Source: a virus
Strand: one strand, 5' to 3'
IMG/VR virus record: IMGVR_UViG_3300049460_000071
Span: 1-43,624 of that record
Length of the DNA: 43,624 nucleotides
Shown: one piece after another, positions 22,077 through 28,478 of the stretch
How the letters are laid out: the number at the start of each line of letters is the position of its first letter
How positions within the stretch are numbered: the first letter of the stretch is position 1
Position numbers and translations under genes: made by a program
Notes under the pieces: generated by a model
Databases searched by the model: none
The model's input: the letters and a program-made list of their open reading frames with translations, nothing else
What the model was told of the DNA's origin: nothing

Positions 22077-22463
22077 ATGAACTATGTGACAGTCGAAAGT
22101 GTGACTCAAAAACTAGGGCCTAACTGGTGGGGCAATGGTGACCCTGTCATTGCAGTAATGCAGGCGAATGCGTGGCTTAATGCTAAGAATTTACCAGAAT
22201 ATCCAGAAGGCGAAGTGCCTGATTCTATACTGACGGCAGGCGCTTATCTGGCAAAGCTTGCATCAGCAGGTCAACTCTACACAACCAAAGAAGGGGTTGT
22301 TGCTTCTAAAACGGTTTCTGCTCAATCAGGTACGTCTGTTAGCAAAACCTATGTTGCAGGAAAAGAAGAGTCGGTCAGCGGGGATATGCAATTCATCCTT
22401 GATCTTCTAGAGCCTTTCTTGAGCGAGAAGTATCACATCAACACATTTGTCATTACGGAGTAA
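22077..22463 (+). CDS. Head-tail connector (adaptor) protein, DnaT-2-like family
   Basis: A 128-residue protein. VPDSILTAGAYLAKLASAGQ, LYTTKEGVVASKTVSAQSGT and SVSKTYV are typical of the family named after a DnaT-like domain that occurs in phages right after the capsid gene and corresponds to head-tail adaptors. It would bind under the portal. The DnaT name in such families is not evidence for replication. Confidence 0.75.
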   Translation: MNYVTVESVTQKLGPNWWGNGDPVIAVMQANAWLNAKNLPEYPEGEVPDSILTAGAYLAKLASAGQLYTTKEGVVASKTVSAQSGTSVSKTYVAGKEESVSGDMQFILDLLEPFLSEKYHINTFVITE

Positions 22464-22466
22464 GTC

Positions 22467-22859
22467 ATGGGAATGCGTGATGAGATTCAGCAAGAACTTG
22501 GTGCTGCCTTTGATGCAGAGGATGAACTGGCAGATGCTGTAGATTCCTTCACCTGTACTCGCAAAATATTAGTTGGATCTAATCCTGCCACTGGAGAAGA
22601 CACCTACACCGAATATGTATATAGCGGTAGAGGCGTCCTATTTGGCTCATATTTGAAAGATTTAGTGAAGCCTATAGATTACCGCGCCACAGACTCTAAA
22701 GCCGTGCTATTGCAAAATGAAGTGGTATCAAGTGAAGGTGCTTTAGTAGAGCCTGATGTTAATGACATTTGGGTTATTAGAGGCGGCAATTATCGAGTTG
22801 TTAGCTATGGGAAAGATCCCGCGGACGCAACGTGGACGATTCAATTAAGAAAAGTATAA
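22467..22859 (+). CDS. Head-tail joining (stopper) protein
   Basis: A 130-residue beta-rich protein (CTRKILVGSNPATGEDTYTE, YRVVSYGKDPADATWTIQLR) in the place where head-closure or stopper proteins are encoded, after the adaptor. The repeated strand pattern and size fit the SPP1 gp16-type fold. Homology is inferred from order and general features only. Confidence 0.65.
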   Translation: MGMRDEIQQELGAAFDAEDELADAVDSFTCTRKILVGSNPATGEDTYTEYVYSGRGVLFGSYLKDLVKPIDYRATDSKAVLLQNEVVSSEGALVEPDVNDIWVIRGGNYRVVSYGKDPADATWTIQLRKV

Positions 22860-22863
22860 AGCT

Positions 22864-22891
22864 TTGCTTAAGAAAGAATATTTGATATAAG
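22864..22891 (+). promoter_or_regulatory. Promoter of the membrane-protein moron
   Basis: TTGCTT (22864-22869), a 16-bp spacer and TATAAG (22886-22891) lie just upstream of the accessory gene. With the terminator at its end this lets it be expressed from the prophage. Confidence 0.6.
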
Positions 22892-22914
22892 CCTCTTAAA
22901 CACATGGGGGCTAT

Positions 22915-23640
22915 ATGAAAAATAAAACTTTAAAACAGAAGATTAGTTTAACTTTATTCGGAACAGTAGTTTTCTTCGCATTCCTTTTTGCTTTGGGATT
23001 TGTTCTTAAAACAGAGATCATAAGTAGATCCCCAACTGCAAATGAAGTTTATGAAATTGGCCGTGATGCTTTGACTTTAACTGCTTACTTTCTTGCCCCT
23101 GTAACTGCCCTAATATTATTTTCTGATTGGCGATTAGAACATGTGGAAAAAAGCAGGGAAGAACAAGGTAAGGAAATATATAACCTTGTGAAACAGGTGG
23201 ATTCACAGATTCATGACTTCCACATGGATGTTGTTGATGAAGAAAATTATTCTGAAGTGCAAAGTAAATATATGGAAAATAACTTCAAGGAAATATTAAA
23301 TAATATATTCAAGCTTGAAGCTTTACTCAATGAATTTGAATTTGATGATGCTAATGCAATCGCCTTTAAAAGTATGGTAAAGCAAATTTTAGATATACAG
23401 CTTGAAACATATATGTATGTGGAGCGTATGTATTCATCGGTAATCAAAGCTAACGATATAGCTACATACAAGACCCTATATACAAATGATACAGATGAAG
23501 AATTTTTGGCAGAACAGCAAAAAAACTATGATGAAGCTGAAGGTTATGTTCAGGAGAATTTTCATAAGAAGTATCCACTTCTGCAAGAATTGAAGCCTTT
23601 AAAGAATTCAATCAAGGTAAAAGTAGAAAGCCCTAATTAA
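22915..23640 (+). CDS. Two-TM membrane protein, accessory (moron) gene
   Basis: A 241-residue protein. Residues about 9-31 (ISLTLFGTVVFFAFLFALGF) and about 52-68 (LTLTAYFLAPVTALILF) are membrane spans. The rest is a soluble, charged helical domain (WRLEHVEKSREEQGKEIYNL onward, then KEILNNIFKLEALLNEFEFD), probably a coiled coil in the cytoplasm. It breaks the head-tail gene order, has its own promoter and a terminator overlapping its stop, and is richer in AT than its neighbours. A lysogenic conversion or superinfection-exclusion role is a reasonable guess; no family was recognised. Confidence 0.75.
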   Translation: MKNKTLKQKISLTLFGTVVFFAFLFALGFVLKTEIISRSPTANEVYEIGRDALTLTAYFLAPVTALILFSDWRLEHVEKSREEQGKEIYNLVKQVDSQIHDFHMDVVDEENYSEVQSKYMENNFKEILNNIFKLEALLNEFEFDDANAIAFKSMVKQILDIQLETYMYVERMYSSVIKANDIATYKTLYTNDTDEEFLAEQQKNYDEAEGYVQENFHKKYPLLQELKPLKNSIKVKVESPN

Positions 23641-23651
23641 GGGCTTTTTTT
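23629..23651 (+). terminator. Terminator of the membrane-protein moron
   Basis: AGCCCT and AGGGCT form the stem around AATTA and seven T follow. The stop codon of the membrane-protein gene lies in the hairpin. Confidence 0.9.
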
Positions 23652-23662
23652 ATAGGTGAATT

Positions 23663-24085
23663 ATGGGCTGGACAAACAAACCTTCGAGCTTCATCCAAAC
23701 CGTTGAATCAGACCTAACCAAAAGACAAAAAGATATTGTGATTGATGCCCTTGGTGGTGTAGTTCTTCAAAGTCCAGTTGATACAGGTGCTTTTAGAGCC
23801 TCACACAGAGTTAGTGTTAACCAACCTGACCAATCCTACAATGAAGCCGAAAAGGATAAAGGCGGGGCTTCAACGATCAGCAAGGGTACAAGTACTTTAT
23901 CTCATTTAGTTCCTTACTCAACTGTCTACATTCAGACCAATAGTCCTTATGGCACAAAGATTGAGTACGGAAACTTCACGAACAAGCCTTCCACTCCCAA
24001 AACAACTGGCGGCTTCTCCAAACAAGCACCCCAAGGCGTATATGGCCTTACCTTTAATTATATTGCTCAAAAATATGGTGGTTAA
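23663..24085 (+). CDS. HK97 gp10-like tail/neck protein
   Basis: A 140-residue protein. The marks are SPVDTGAFRASHRVSVNQPD (about 37-56) and a C-terminal YGTKIEYGNFTNKP, then SKQAPQGVYGLT, the standard pattern of the HK97-gp10 family that completes the tail end or neck. It resumes the morphogenesis order after the moron. GGTG precedes the ATG. Confidence 0.85.
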   Translation: MGWTNKPSSFIQTVESDLTKRQKDIVIDALGGVVLQSPVDTGAFRASHRVSVNQPDQSYNEAEKDKGGASTISKGTSTLSHLVPYSTVYIQTNSPYGTKIEYGNFTNKPSTPKTTGGFSKQAPQGVYGLTFNYIAQKYGG

Positions 24086-24087
24086 AA

Positions 24088-24483
24088 ATGGCAATGACAC
24101 TAGATCAAGCACGACAAGCCATAATCACTCGAGCATTGGCATTTACTAGAATAGCTCAAACTCGGATTAAATATCCAAATAAAGATTTTGCTGTGCCAGT
24201 TGATGGACTTTGGTGTGACATAAATATTTTATGGGGGCAGTCATTAATTGCAGCTATTGGAGATGATCCTTGCACACGCCGAACTGGGATTATTTCAATT
24301 AACTGTATGGCTCGCTTAAACACTCATGAAGTGGTAATCACTCAGCTTGCTGATGCTTGGCTAAGTCACTTTGAATATTTCTCAATCGGTCAATTAGAAA
24401 TACTACAAGGCCAAGTGCAGAACTTGGGGAATAACACAGACTTTGTTCAATATAATGTGTCCATTGGATATAGGGTGAATTGA
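24088..24483 (+). CDS. Tail terminator/completion protein (DUF4128-like)
   Basis: A 131-residue protein that begins MAMTLDQARQAIITRALAFT and has a central PVDGLWCDINILWGQSLIAA, then RTGIISINCMARL and VQYNVSIGYRV. This is typical of the small proteins that cap the tail tube in siphoviruses. The gene order (gp10-like, then this, then tube) supports the call. Confidence 0.75.
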   Translation: MAMTLDQARQAIITRALAFTRIAQTRIKYPNKDFAVPVDGLWCDINILWGQSLIAAIGDDPCTRRTGIISINCMARLNTHEVVITQLADAWLSHFEYFSIGQLEILQGQVQNLGNNTDFVQYNVSIGYRVN

Positions 24484-24484
24484 T

Positions 24485-24703
24485 ATGTCTTGCATGCTGA
24501 CATTAGAAGAAATTGAAATTAAACGCCAAGAACTTGAACGACACCTTTACAACATGATGGGTGCCGAACTTCAAAAATGGCAAAAAGAAAATAAACTTTG
24601 CATCTCTGATGTGAATATCCGACTTGCAAGCAATCACAGTCTAGGTGGTCCAAAACAAAACACTGTAACTGGTGTATCTGTGGATCTGGATTACAAGCCT
24701 TAA
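24485..24703 (+). CDS. Small hypothetical protein in the tail region
   Basis: A 72-residue protein with a helical N-terminus (LTLEEIEIKRQELERHLYNM) and a strand-like C-terminus (ISDVNIRLASNHS, VTGVSVDLDYKP). It is followed by several terminators. Unknown role; it may be host-related and not part of the virion. Confidence 0.6.
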   Translation: MSCMLTLEEIEIKRQELERHLYNMMGAELQKWQKENKLCISDVNIRLASNHSLGGPKQNTVTGVSVDLDYKP

Positions 24704-24734
24704 TCACACAAAAAATCTAATTCACTTTTAAACG

Positions 24735-24758
24735 AACCTGTCCTTTGCGGCAGGTTTT
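24735..24758 (+). terminator. Terminator before the C4/Rha module
   Basis: AACCTG and CAGGTT pair, with CC/GG pairs inside, and TTTTATTG follows. It is the first of two terminators that isolate the C4/rha unit from upstream tail transcription. Confidence 0.7.
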
Positions 24759-24816
24759 ATTGTTTTCAAACTAGGAAAAATGGACAAAAACCCATTTTTT
24801 CAACTGAAAGAATAAG

Positions 24817-24841
24817 CCTTGCAGCAATGCAGGGTTTTTTT
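24817..24841 (+). terminator. Second terminator before the C4/Rha module
   Basis: CCTTGCA and TGCAGGG pair around GCAA and a run of seven T follows. Another weak A/T-rich hairpin (AAAAATGG/CCATTTTT) lies between this and the first terminator at about 24776-24799. Confidence 0.82.
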
Positions 24842-24844
24842 GTT

Positions 24845-24859
24845 GCCTGAAATTCAGGC
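24845..24859. repeat. Palindrome upstream of the C4 RNA
   Basis: GCCTGAA and TTCAGGC are 7-bp arms around one base. It could be a hairpin in the RNA or a protein-binding site that controls the module. Confidence 0.5.
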
Positions 24860-24925
24860 GAACACTGGCTAGGTTGATCCCCGAAAAGCACACTTTTCAT
24901 GTTCAGTGTGCCTGCCAGTTCTTTT
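24860..24925 (+). ncRNA. C4-type antisense RNA controlling the Rha gene
   Basis: An outer stem ACTGGC (24864-24869)/GCCAGT (24914-24919) encloses GCTAGGTTGATCCCCGAAAA and an inner stem GCACAC (24888-24893)/GTGTGC (24906-24911). The inner loop contains CATGTTCA (24898-24905), which is exactly complementary to TGAACATG (24929-24936) just before the rha ribosome binding site. This matches the known C4 RNA of phages P1/P7, which is cut from the antirepressor transcript and pairs near its start to block it. The core GGTTGATCCCCGAAAAG resembles the C4 consensus as I remember it. Confidence 0.72.
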
Positions 24926-24956
24926 CTTTGAACATGAGCAAGTAAGAGGAAATCTT

Positions 24957-25487
24957 ATGAACATGATGACAACATTGAATTTACGGGCTTTGGTTACTAA
25001 TGATAATGGTGAACCAAAGACTACAAGTTATGCCGTTGCTGAAGCATTTGGGAAACGACACTCTGATGTGCTTCGATCAATAAAAAATATGAAGTGCTCT
25101 ACAAAGTTCCGTGAGCGCAATTTTGCGTTTACCTTAGAAAACAAGAAGATAGGGAATACTAAGCGTCAAACAGGCTTTTACCAAATGACAGAACGGGGCT
25201 TTATGTTCCTCGTTATGGGCTTCAATGGTGAGAAAGCTGATGCAATTAAAGAACAATTCATTGATGCATTTGAGTGGATGGCTAACCAATTAAGCCAAGC
25301 ATTCCAGTCTAAGTGGGCTCGTTATAACCACGTTACTCATGAGTACAAAACAAGAAAAGAACATATTAGCTGCTCAGCACGTGATATGCGCGCGTGGCGT
25401 GATGATAAGCCAGTCTATGAGAGCGAAATCTCACAATTAGAAATAGAACTTCAGCCTTCACTTCTTCCTCTAAAGGGTGGCATTTGA
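24957..25487 (+). CDS. Rha-family phage regulatory protein/antirepressor-like
   Basis: A 176-residue protein with the Rha domain: SYAVAEAFGKRHSDVLRSIK, FRERNFAFTLEN, TKRQTGFYQMTERGFMFLVM and AIKEQFIDAFEWMANQL, about residues 20-115. Rha proteins regulate phage development and are related to antirepressor N-termini. The C-terminal 60 residues vary (KWARYNHVTHEYKTRKEHIS). The start at 24957 follows AAGAGGAAA. The gene lies within the tail genes, is framed by terminators and is preceded by a C4-type RNA, so it is probably kept silent in the prophage. It could antagonise the CI repressor; the target is unknown. Confidence 0.88.
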   Translation: MNMMTTLNLRALVTNDNGEPKTTSYAVAEAFGKRHSDVLRSIKNMKCSTKFRERNFAFTLENKKIGNTKRQTGFYQMTERGFMFLVMGFNGEKADAIKEQFIDAFEWMANQLSQAFQSKWARYNHVTHEYKTRKEHISCSARDMRAWRDDKPVYESEISQLEIELQPSLLPLKGGI

Positions 25488-25513
25488 AATGTGACCCTTA
25501 ATAAACAAACCAC

Positions 25514-25535
25514 GCCCTCAATTCGAGGGCTTTTT
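25514..25535 (+). terminator. Terminator after the Rha gene
   Basis: GCCCTC and GAGGGC pair around AATTC and TTTTT follows, then AATGCC. It closes the C4-rha cassette. Confidence 0.87.
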
Positions 25536-25558
25536 AATGCCAAATAAAGGGAAATCTA

Positions 25559-25759
25559 ATGATCAAAAGAATATTTAAGACTACTGAAGGTCAAAGTATT
25601 TCTATTGATTTTATTGAAGAAGAACCATGCAGGCATGATCATGTTGAGTACTTAAAGATTGAAAGTTTGGGTGGCGCGCCTGTTTGGCTGTGTTCAAAAT
25701 GTGGCAGGAAATTTAATGAAAAAGAGTTCTTAGAATTGCAACAAGCACATCCAAATTGA
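25559..25759 (+). CDS. Small zinc-ribbon-like protein
   Basis: A 66-residue protein. CRHDH (about residues 24-28) and CSKCGRKF (about 45-52) form a probable Cys/His zinc site. It sits between terminators, with AAAGGGAAA before its ATG, so it is another accessory unit in the tail region. Function unknown. Confidence 0.62.
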   Translation: MIKRIFKTTEGQSISIDFIEEEPCRHDHVEYLKIESLGGAPVWLCSKCGRKFNEKEFLELQQAHPN

Positions 25760-25780
25760 AATCAACAATCTGAAACTACA

Positions 25781-25800
25781 CCGCCGAAAGGCGGTTTTTT
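25781..25800 (+). terminator. First of two tandem terminators
   Basis: CCGCC and GGCGG pair around GAAA, followed by TTTTTT and ATTGCC. Confidence 0.9.
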
Positions 25801-25820
25801 ATTGCCTAAATATTTTATCT

Positions 25821-25844
25821 ACCACCTTTCGAGGTGGTTTTTTT
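25821..25844 (+). terminator. Second of two tandem terminators
   Basis: ACCACCT and AGGTGGT pair around TTCG and seven T follow. It is 20 bp after the previous terminator and just before the tail tube gene. Confidence 0.9.
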
Positions 25845-25866
25845 ATGCCTAACAGGAGTAAAAGCC

Positions 25867-26796
25867 ATGTCGAGTGGTGCAAAAATCCGCCTCTATTATG
25901 CAGAGGAACAAACACCTGAAGTATTGCCAACAACGCCAGTGTGGAAAACCGTTCGTCGCGTGACTGATGGTTTAACCGAAAACGTTACAACTGAAACCTC
26001 TACAAGTGTTGCAGATACACGCTTCCGTCAAGGTGGCATGGCTACTGAAGCAGAAATCACAGGTTCATTAGAAGTTGAGTTGTCTATTGGCTTGTTTGAT
26101 GACTTCTTATCTGGTGTTGCGCTTAACAACTGGGACAGTGACGTACTAAACTTCGGTGGAGATGTTCGTAAAACATTTACCTTTGTTAAAGTCTATTCTG
26201 ATATTAACCAAGTCTTTATTTATCGTGGTGTTCGCATTAATGAGTTCACGATGTCGATCGCTACCACTGGCAAAATTACAGCAACGTTTGGCTTGATGGG
26301 CACTTTATTTGAACGAACCACAACAAGCCCTGTAGTGATTCCTCTTCCAGTTCCTGAAACTGTACTTGTATCAGCGTTGAACGTTGGCGATTTAACAGTA
26401 AATGGTGAAACGGTGGTTGGTACGGCTTGTATGCAATCGCTTGAACTTACTATCAACAACAATATGGAAGCAATTCGCTGTATTGGCTCTAAGAAGCTCA
26501 CAGCAACGACATATCTCGAAAAGATTGTCGACATTACCTTGAACACTCAATACATGTTCTCGGCGCAATCTGCGGGCTATATCGACTTCATCAAATCTCG
26601 TGACACGATGCCAATTAACTTCTCAATCGAAGATAAAGACGGCAATGGTTATGCCTTCGAGTTCCCAAAACTTGAAGTAGCTGAAGCTAATCACCCTGAT
26701 GGTGGTGGTGAGGATACCATCACAATCGACATCAACTACAACCATATCCGTGTTTCACCAATCATTACCCGTGTGATTGCACCTGTAACGCCTTAA
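25867..26796 (+). CDS. Major tail tube protein
   Basis: A 309-residue beta-rich protein. The start MSSGAKIRLYYAEEQTPEVL is followed by TPVWKTVRRVTDGLTEN and repeated strand segments (TFTFVKVYSDINQVFIYRGV, INEFTMSIATTGKITATFGL), the layout of siphovirus tube proteins. The C-terminal third (SIEDKDGNGYAFEFPKLEVA) may be an added outer domain. The ATG at 25867 has GGAG upstream. It is followed by the two chaperone frames, as in lambda V-G-T. Confidence 0.88.
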   Translation: MSSGAKIRLYYAEEQTPEVLPTTPVWKTVRRVTDGLTENVTTETSTSVADTRFRQGGMATEAEITGSLEVELSIGLFDDFLSGVALNNWDSDVLNFGGDVRKTFTFVKVYSDINQVFIYRGVRINEFTMSIATTGKITATFGLMGTLFERTTTSPVVIPLPVPETVLVSALNVGDLTVNGETVVGTACMQSLELTINNNMEAIRCIGSKKLTATTYLEKIVDITLNTQYMFSAQSAGYIDFIKSRDTMPINFSIEDKDGNGYAFEFPKLEVAEANHPDGGGEDTITIDINYNHIRVSPIITRVIAPVTP

Positions 26797-26842
26797 TTCT
26801 GATTTGGCAGCTTAATTGCTGCCTTATTTTTGGAGATATAAA

Positions 26843-27367
26843 ATGGCTCTTGAAGTCAATATTCAAAGAAATAAAGACGTCAGTTTGTGGCGCGAATATA
26901 AAGATGCGGAAGGTAATGTTTTAGCTGAGTTCAAGATTCGTGGAATTAGCTATAAGCCTTACCAAGTCGCATTGGAGCGGGTTAACAATCAAATCACTTC
27001 TAAAGGCTTTGATGTGGCCTTAGCTTCAAAAGAAGATAAACTTTATCATGAGCTTTTACTGGAAGCCGCTGCATGTCATCTCATTGAAGACTGGAAAGGC
27101 GTGGTATTCGTAGAAGTGAATGCTGATGATGCGCAAGTAAAAACTGAACCGCCTTACAATGCGGAGAATGCGACGAAGCTTCTTAACATGGGTGATTTAG
27201 GTATTTCTATCTGGTCCTTTATTCGCAAAGAATCTGAAAAGATGCAGAAGGAAGCTGATGCATATAAGGATGAAGTTGTGGGAAAGTCACAGCCCTCTAC
27301 AACTACGCAAACAAATTCGCGGGGCTCACGGACCACGAAAAAAAGCAAAGAGAAGCGCTCGGCGTAA
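26843..27367 (+). CDS. Tail assembly chaperone, G-like frame
   Basis: A 174-residue protein, the unshifted product. It begins MALEVNIQRNKDVSLWREYK and has a helical second half and an unstructured tail of Ser/Thr/Lys (TTTQTNSRGSRTTKKSKEKR). In lambda this protein coats the tape measure during tail assembly. The tail after the slippery site looks non-conserved, as expected if the shifted frame is the one under selection. GGAGATATAAA precedes the ATG. Confidence 0.82.
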   Translation: MALEVNIQRNKDVSLWREYKDAEGNVLAEFKIRGISYKPYQVALERVNNQITSKGFDVALASKEDKLYHELLLEAAACHLIEDWKGVVFVEVNADDAQVKTEPPYNAENATKLLNMGDLGISIWSFIRKESEKMQKEADAYKDEVVGKSQPSTTTQTNSRGSRTTKKSKEKRSA

Positions 27368-27606
27368 AACTGCCAGATCCTCCTGAATATTCCTACTCTG
27401 CAAATGCCATTCTTTCAGCCTATAACACCATTGCTCGTTCTCGACGATACGAGCAGGGTGTTCCGTTGGCGATAGATATAGCTGCGATAAATTCTTATGT
27501 AGAGCAGTACGACTTACCAGTTGAGCGATTCATCTTTAATGACTGTATCTTTACGCTGGATAACTTGTTCTTGGACGAGGCGCATAAGAAGGCTAATAAG
27601 AAATAA
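26843..27606 (+). CDS. Tail assembly chaperone GT, -1 frameshift product
   Basis: The heptamer G GGA AAG (27280-27286), identical to the lambda G/T slippery site, is in the correct phase of the G-like frame. A -1 shift continues as VTALYNYANKFAGLTDHEK and on to a stop at 27604, giving about 254 residues. The added part (KLPDPPEYSYSANAILSAYN, ERFIFNDCIFTLDNLFLDE) has good protein character but no start codon or ribosome binding site. That open frame extends only from 27274. In lambda the shifted protein is essential and is made at a few percent. Confidence 0.88.
27280..27286 (+). promoter_or_regulatory. Programmed -1 ribosomal slippery site
   Basis: GGGAAAG is read as G GGA AAG in the upstream frame and allows tandem slippage of two tRNAs. 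A second run of seven A at 27338-27344 is a weaker alternative. Confidence 0.87.
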
Positions 27607-27609
27607 GAA

Positions 27610-27630
27610 CCACTAGTGATAGTGGTTTTT
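27610..27630 (+). terminator. Terminator after the chaperone frames
   Basis: CCACTA and TAGTGG pair around GTGA, followed by TTTTT and ATTG. It lies just before the lipoprotein gene. Confidence 0.82.
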
Positions 27631-27688
27631 ATTGATTCCTAAATAACCAATTGTTAAATTACTCTCATAAATAATGTTGGGTAATTCC

Positions 27689-28363
27689 ATGAAAAAAATC
27701 ATATTTGGTACATTTGTATCTGTAATGCTCGCTGGCTGTGTAGCACCTTCATATAATGCCACTTCGAAAATTACAGAGATGACAAGCCGTCCTAATATTG
27801 GGGAGGTGGTTACAGTTGGTGTTGGAGAGCAAATGCTGTATCAAGGCAATGCTAGTGAAGATGATGTTTTGGATATTGCTAATCCAATAAAAGTTAATCT
27901 ATACAGCTTACCAGCAGGGCAGTATGCAAAGACTGGAAGCAATGAGAAAGGCGATTTCTTTTCACCAATAACTAAGACTGGCGCATTAGTCGGGAAAAGC
28001 TTTTTTGCAGATCCTGTTCAGGTACTAATGGTCTCCAAGGAAAATAAACTATGTGCAGTTACAATCTTTAATGCAAGTTCTTGTTCAAAAGATGCTGAGT
28101 TTAAAGTTAAGAAAATCACCTCACTCCGCGATAATACATTTCAGCAAACACTGATTTATAGTGGGAAAATAGGAAACAAAATTAATGTAGGTTATCGTGA
28201 ATTTTCGGGAAATCTAGCTAGACCAGCCTTTAATAACGATGTTGAATATGATTTAAGTGAATCCAAACAAATCGGCTATAAGGGTGCTCTTTTAGAAATT
28301 CTAGATGCCAATAATCAGAATATTAAATACAAAGTTTTGAGAAATTTTAATTTAGTTCAATAA
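27689..28363 (+). CDS. Phage-encoded lipoprotein, accessory (moron) gene
   Basis: A 224-residue protein with a lipoprotein signal: MKKIIFGTFVSVMLAGC, lipobox LAGC, cysteine 17 lipidated. The mature part is beta-rich and polar, without a family I recognise. It is inserted between the tail chaperone and tape measure genes, framed by terminators at 27610 and 28437. AT-rich sequence upstream could hold a promoter (TTGATT, 17 bp, TAAATT at about 27632-27660). An envelope role such as receptor masking or exclusion of other phages fits phage lipoproteins in general. An ATG at 27674 would add five residues. Confidence 0.78.
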   Translation: MKKIIFGTFVSVMLAGCVAPSYNATSKITEMTSRPNIGEVVTVGVGEQMLYQGNASEDDVLDIANPIKVNLYSLPAGQYAKTGSNEKGDFFSPITKTGALVGKSFFADPVQVLMVSKENKLCAVTIFNASSCSKDAEFKVKKITSLRDNTFQQTLIYSGKIGNKINVGYREFSGNLARPAFNNDVEYDLSESKQIGYKGALLEILDANNQNIKYKVLRNFNLVQ

Positions 28364-28436
28364 ATTTTAAATATTGAAGACACACTAAAGACTAAGCTGA
28401 TTATGAATTAAATATATTCAATGCTAAACCACAGGA

Positions 28437-28458
28437 ACCCGCTTATTGCGGGTTTTTT
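28437..28458 (+). terminator. Terminator after the lipoprotein gene
   Basis: ACCCGC and GCGGGT pair around TTATT, followed by TTTTTT and ATTGCC. The tape measure gene starts 20 bp later. Confidence 0.88.
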
Positions 28459-28478
28459 ATTGCCTAGAGGAAAGTAAG

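Noticed and set aside
27338-27345. Run of seven A as an alternative -1 frameshift site
   Set aside because: The shifted frame already looks like protein upstream of this point (LYNYANKFAGLTDHEK), so the earlier GGGAAAG site is the better one.
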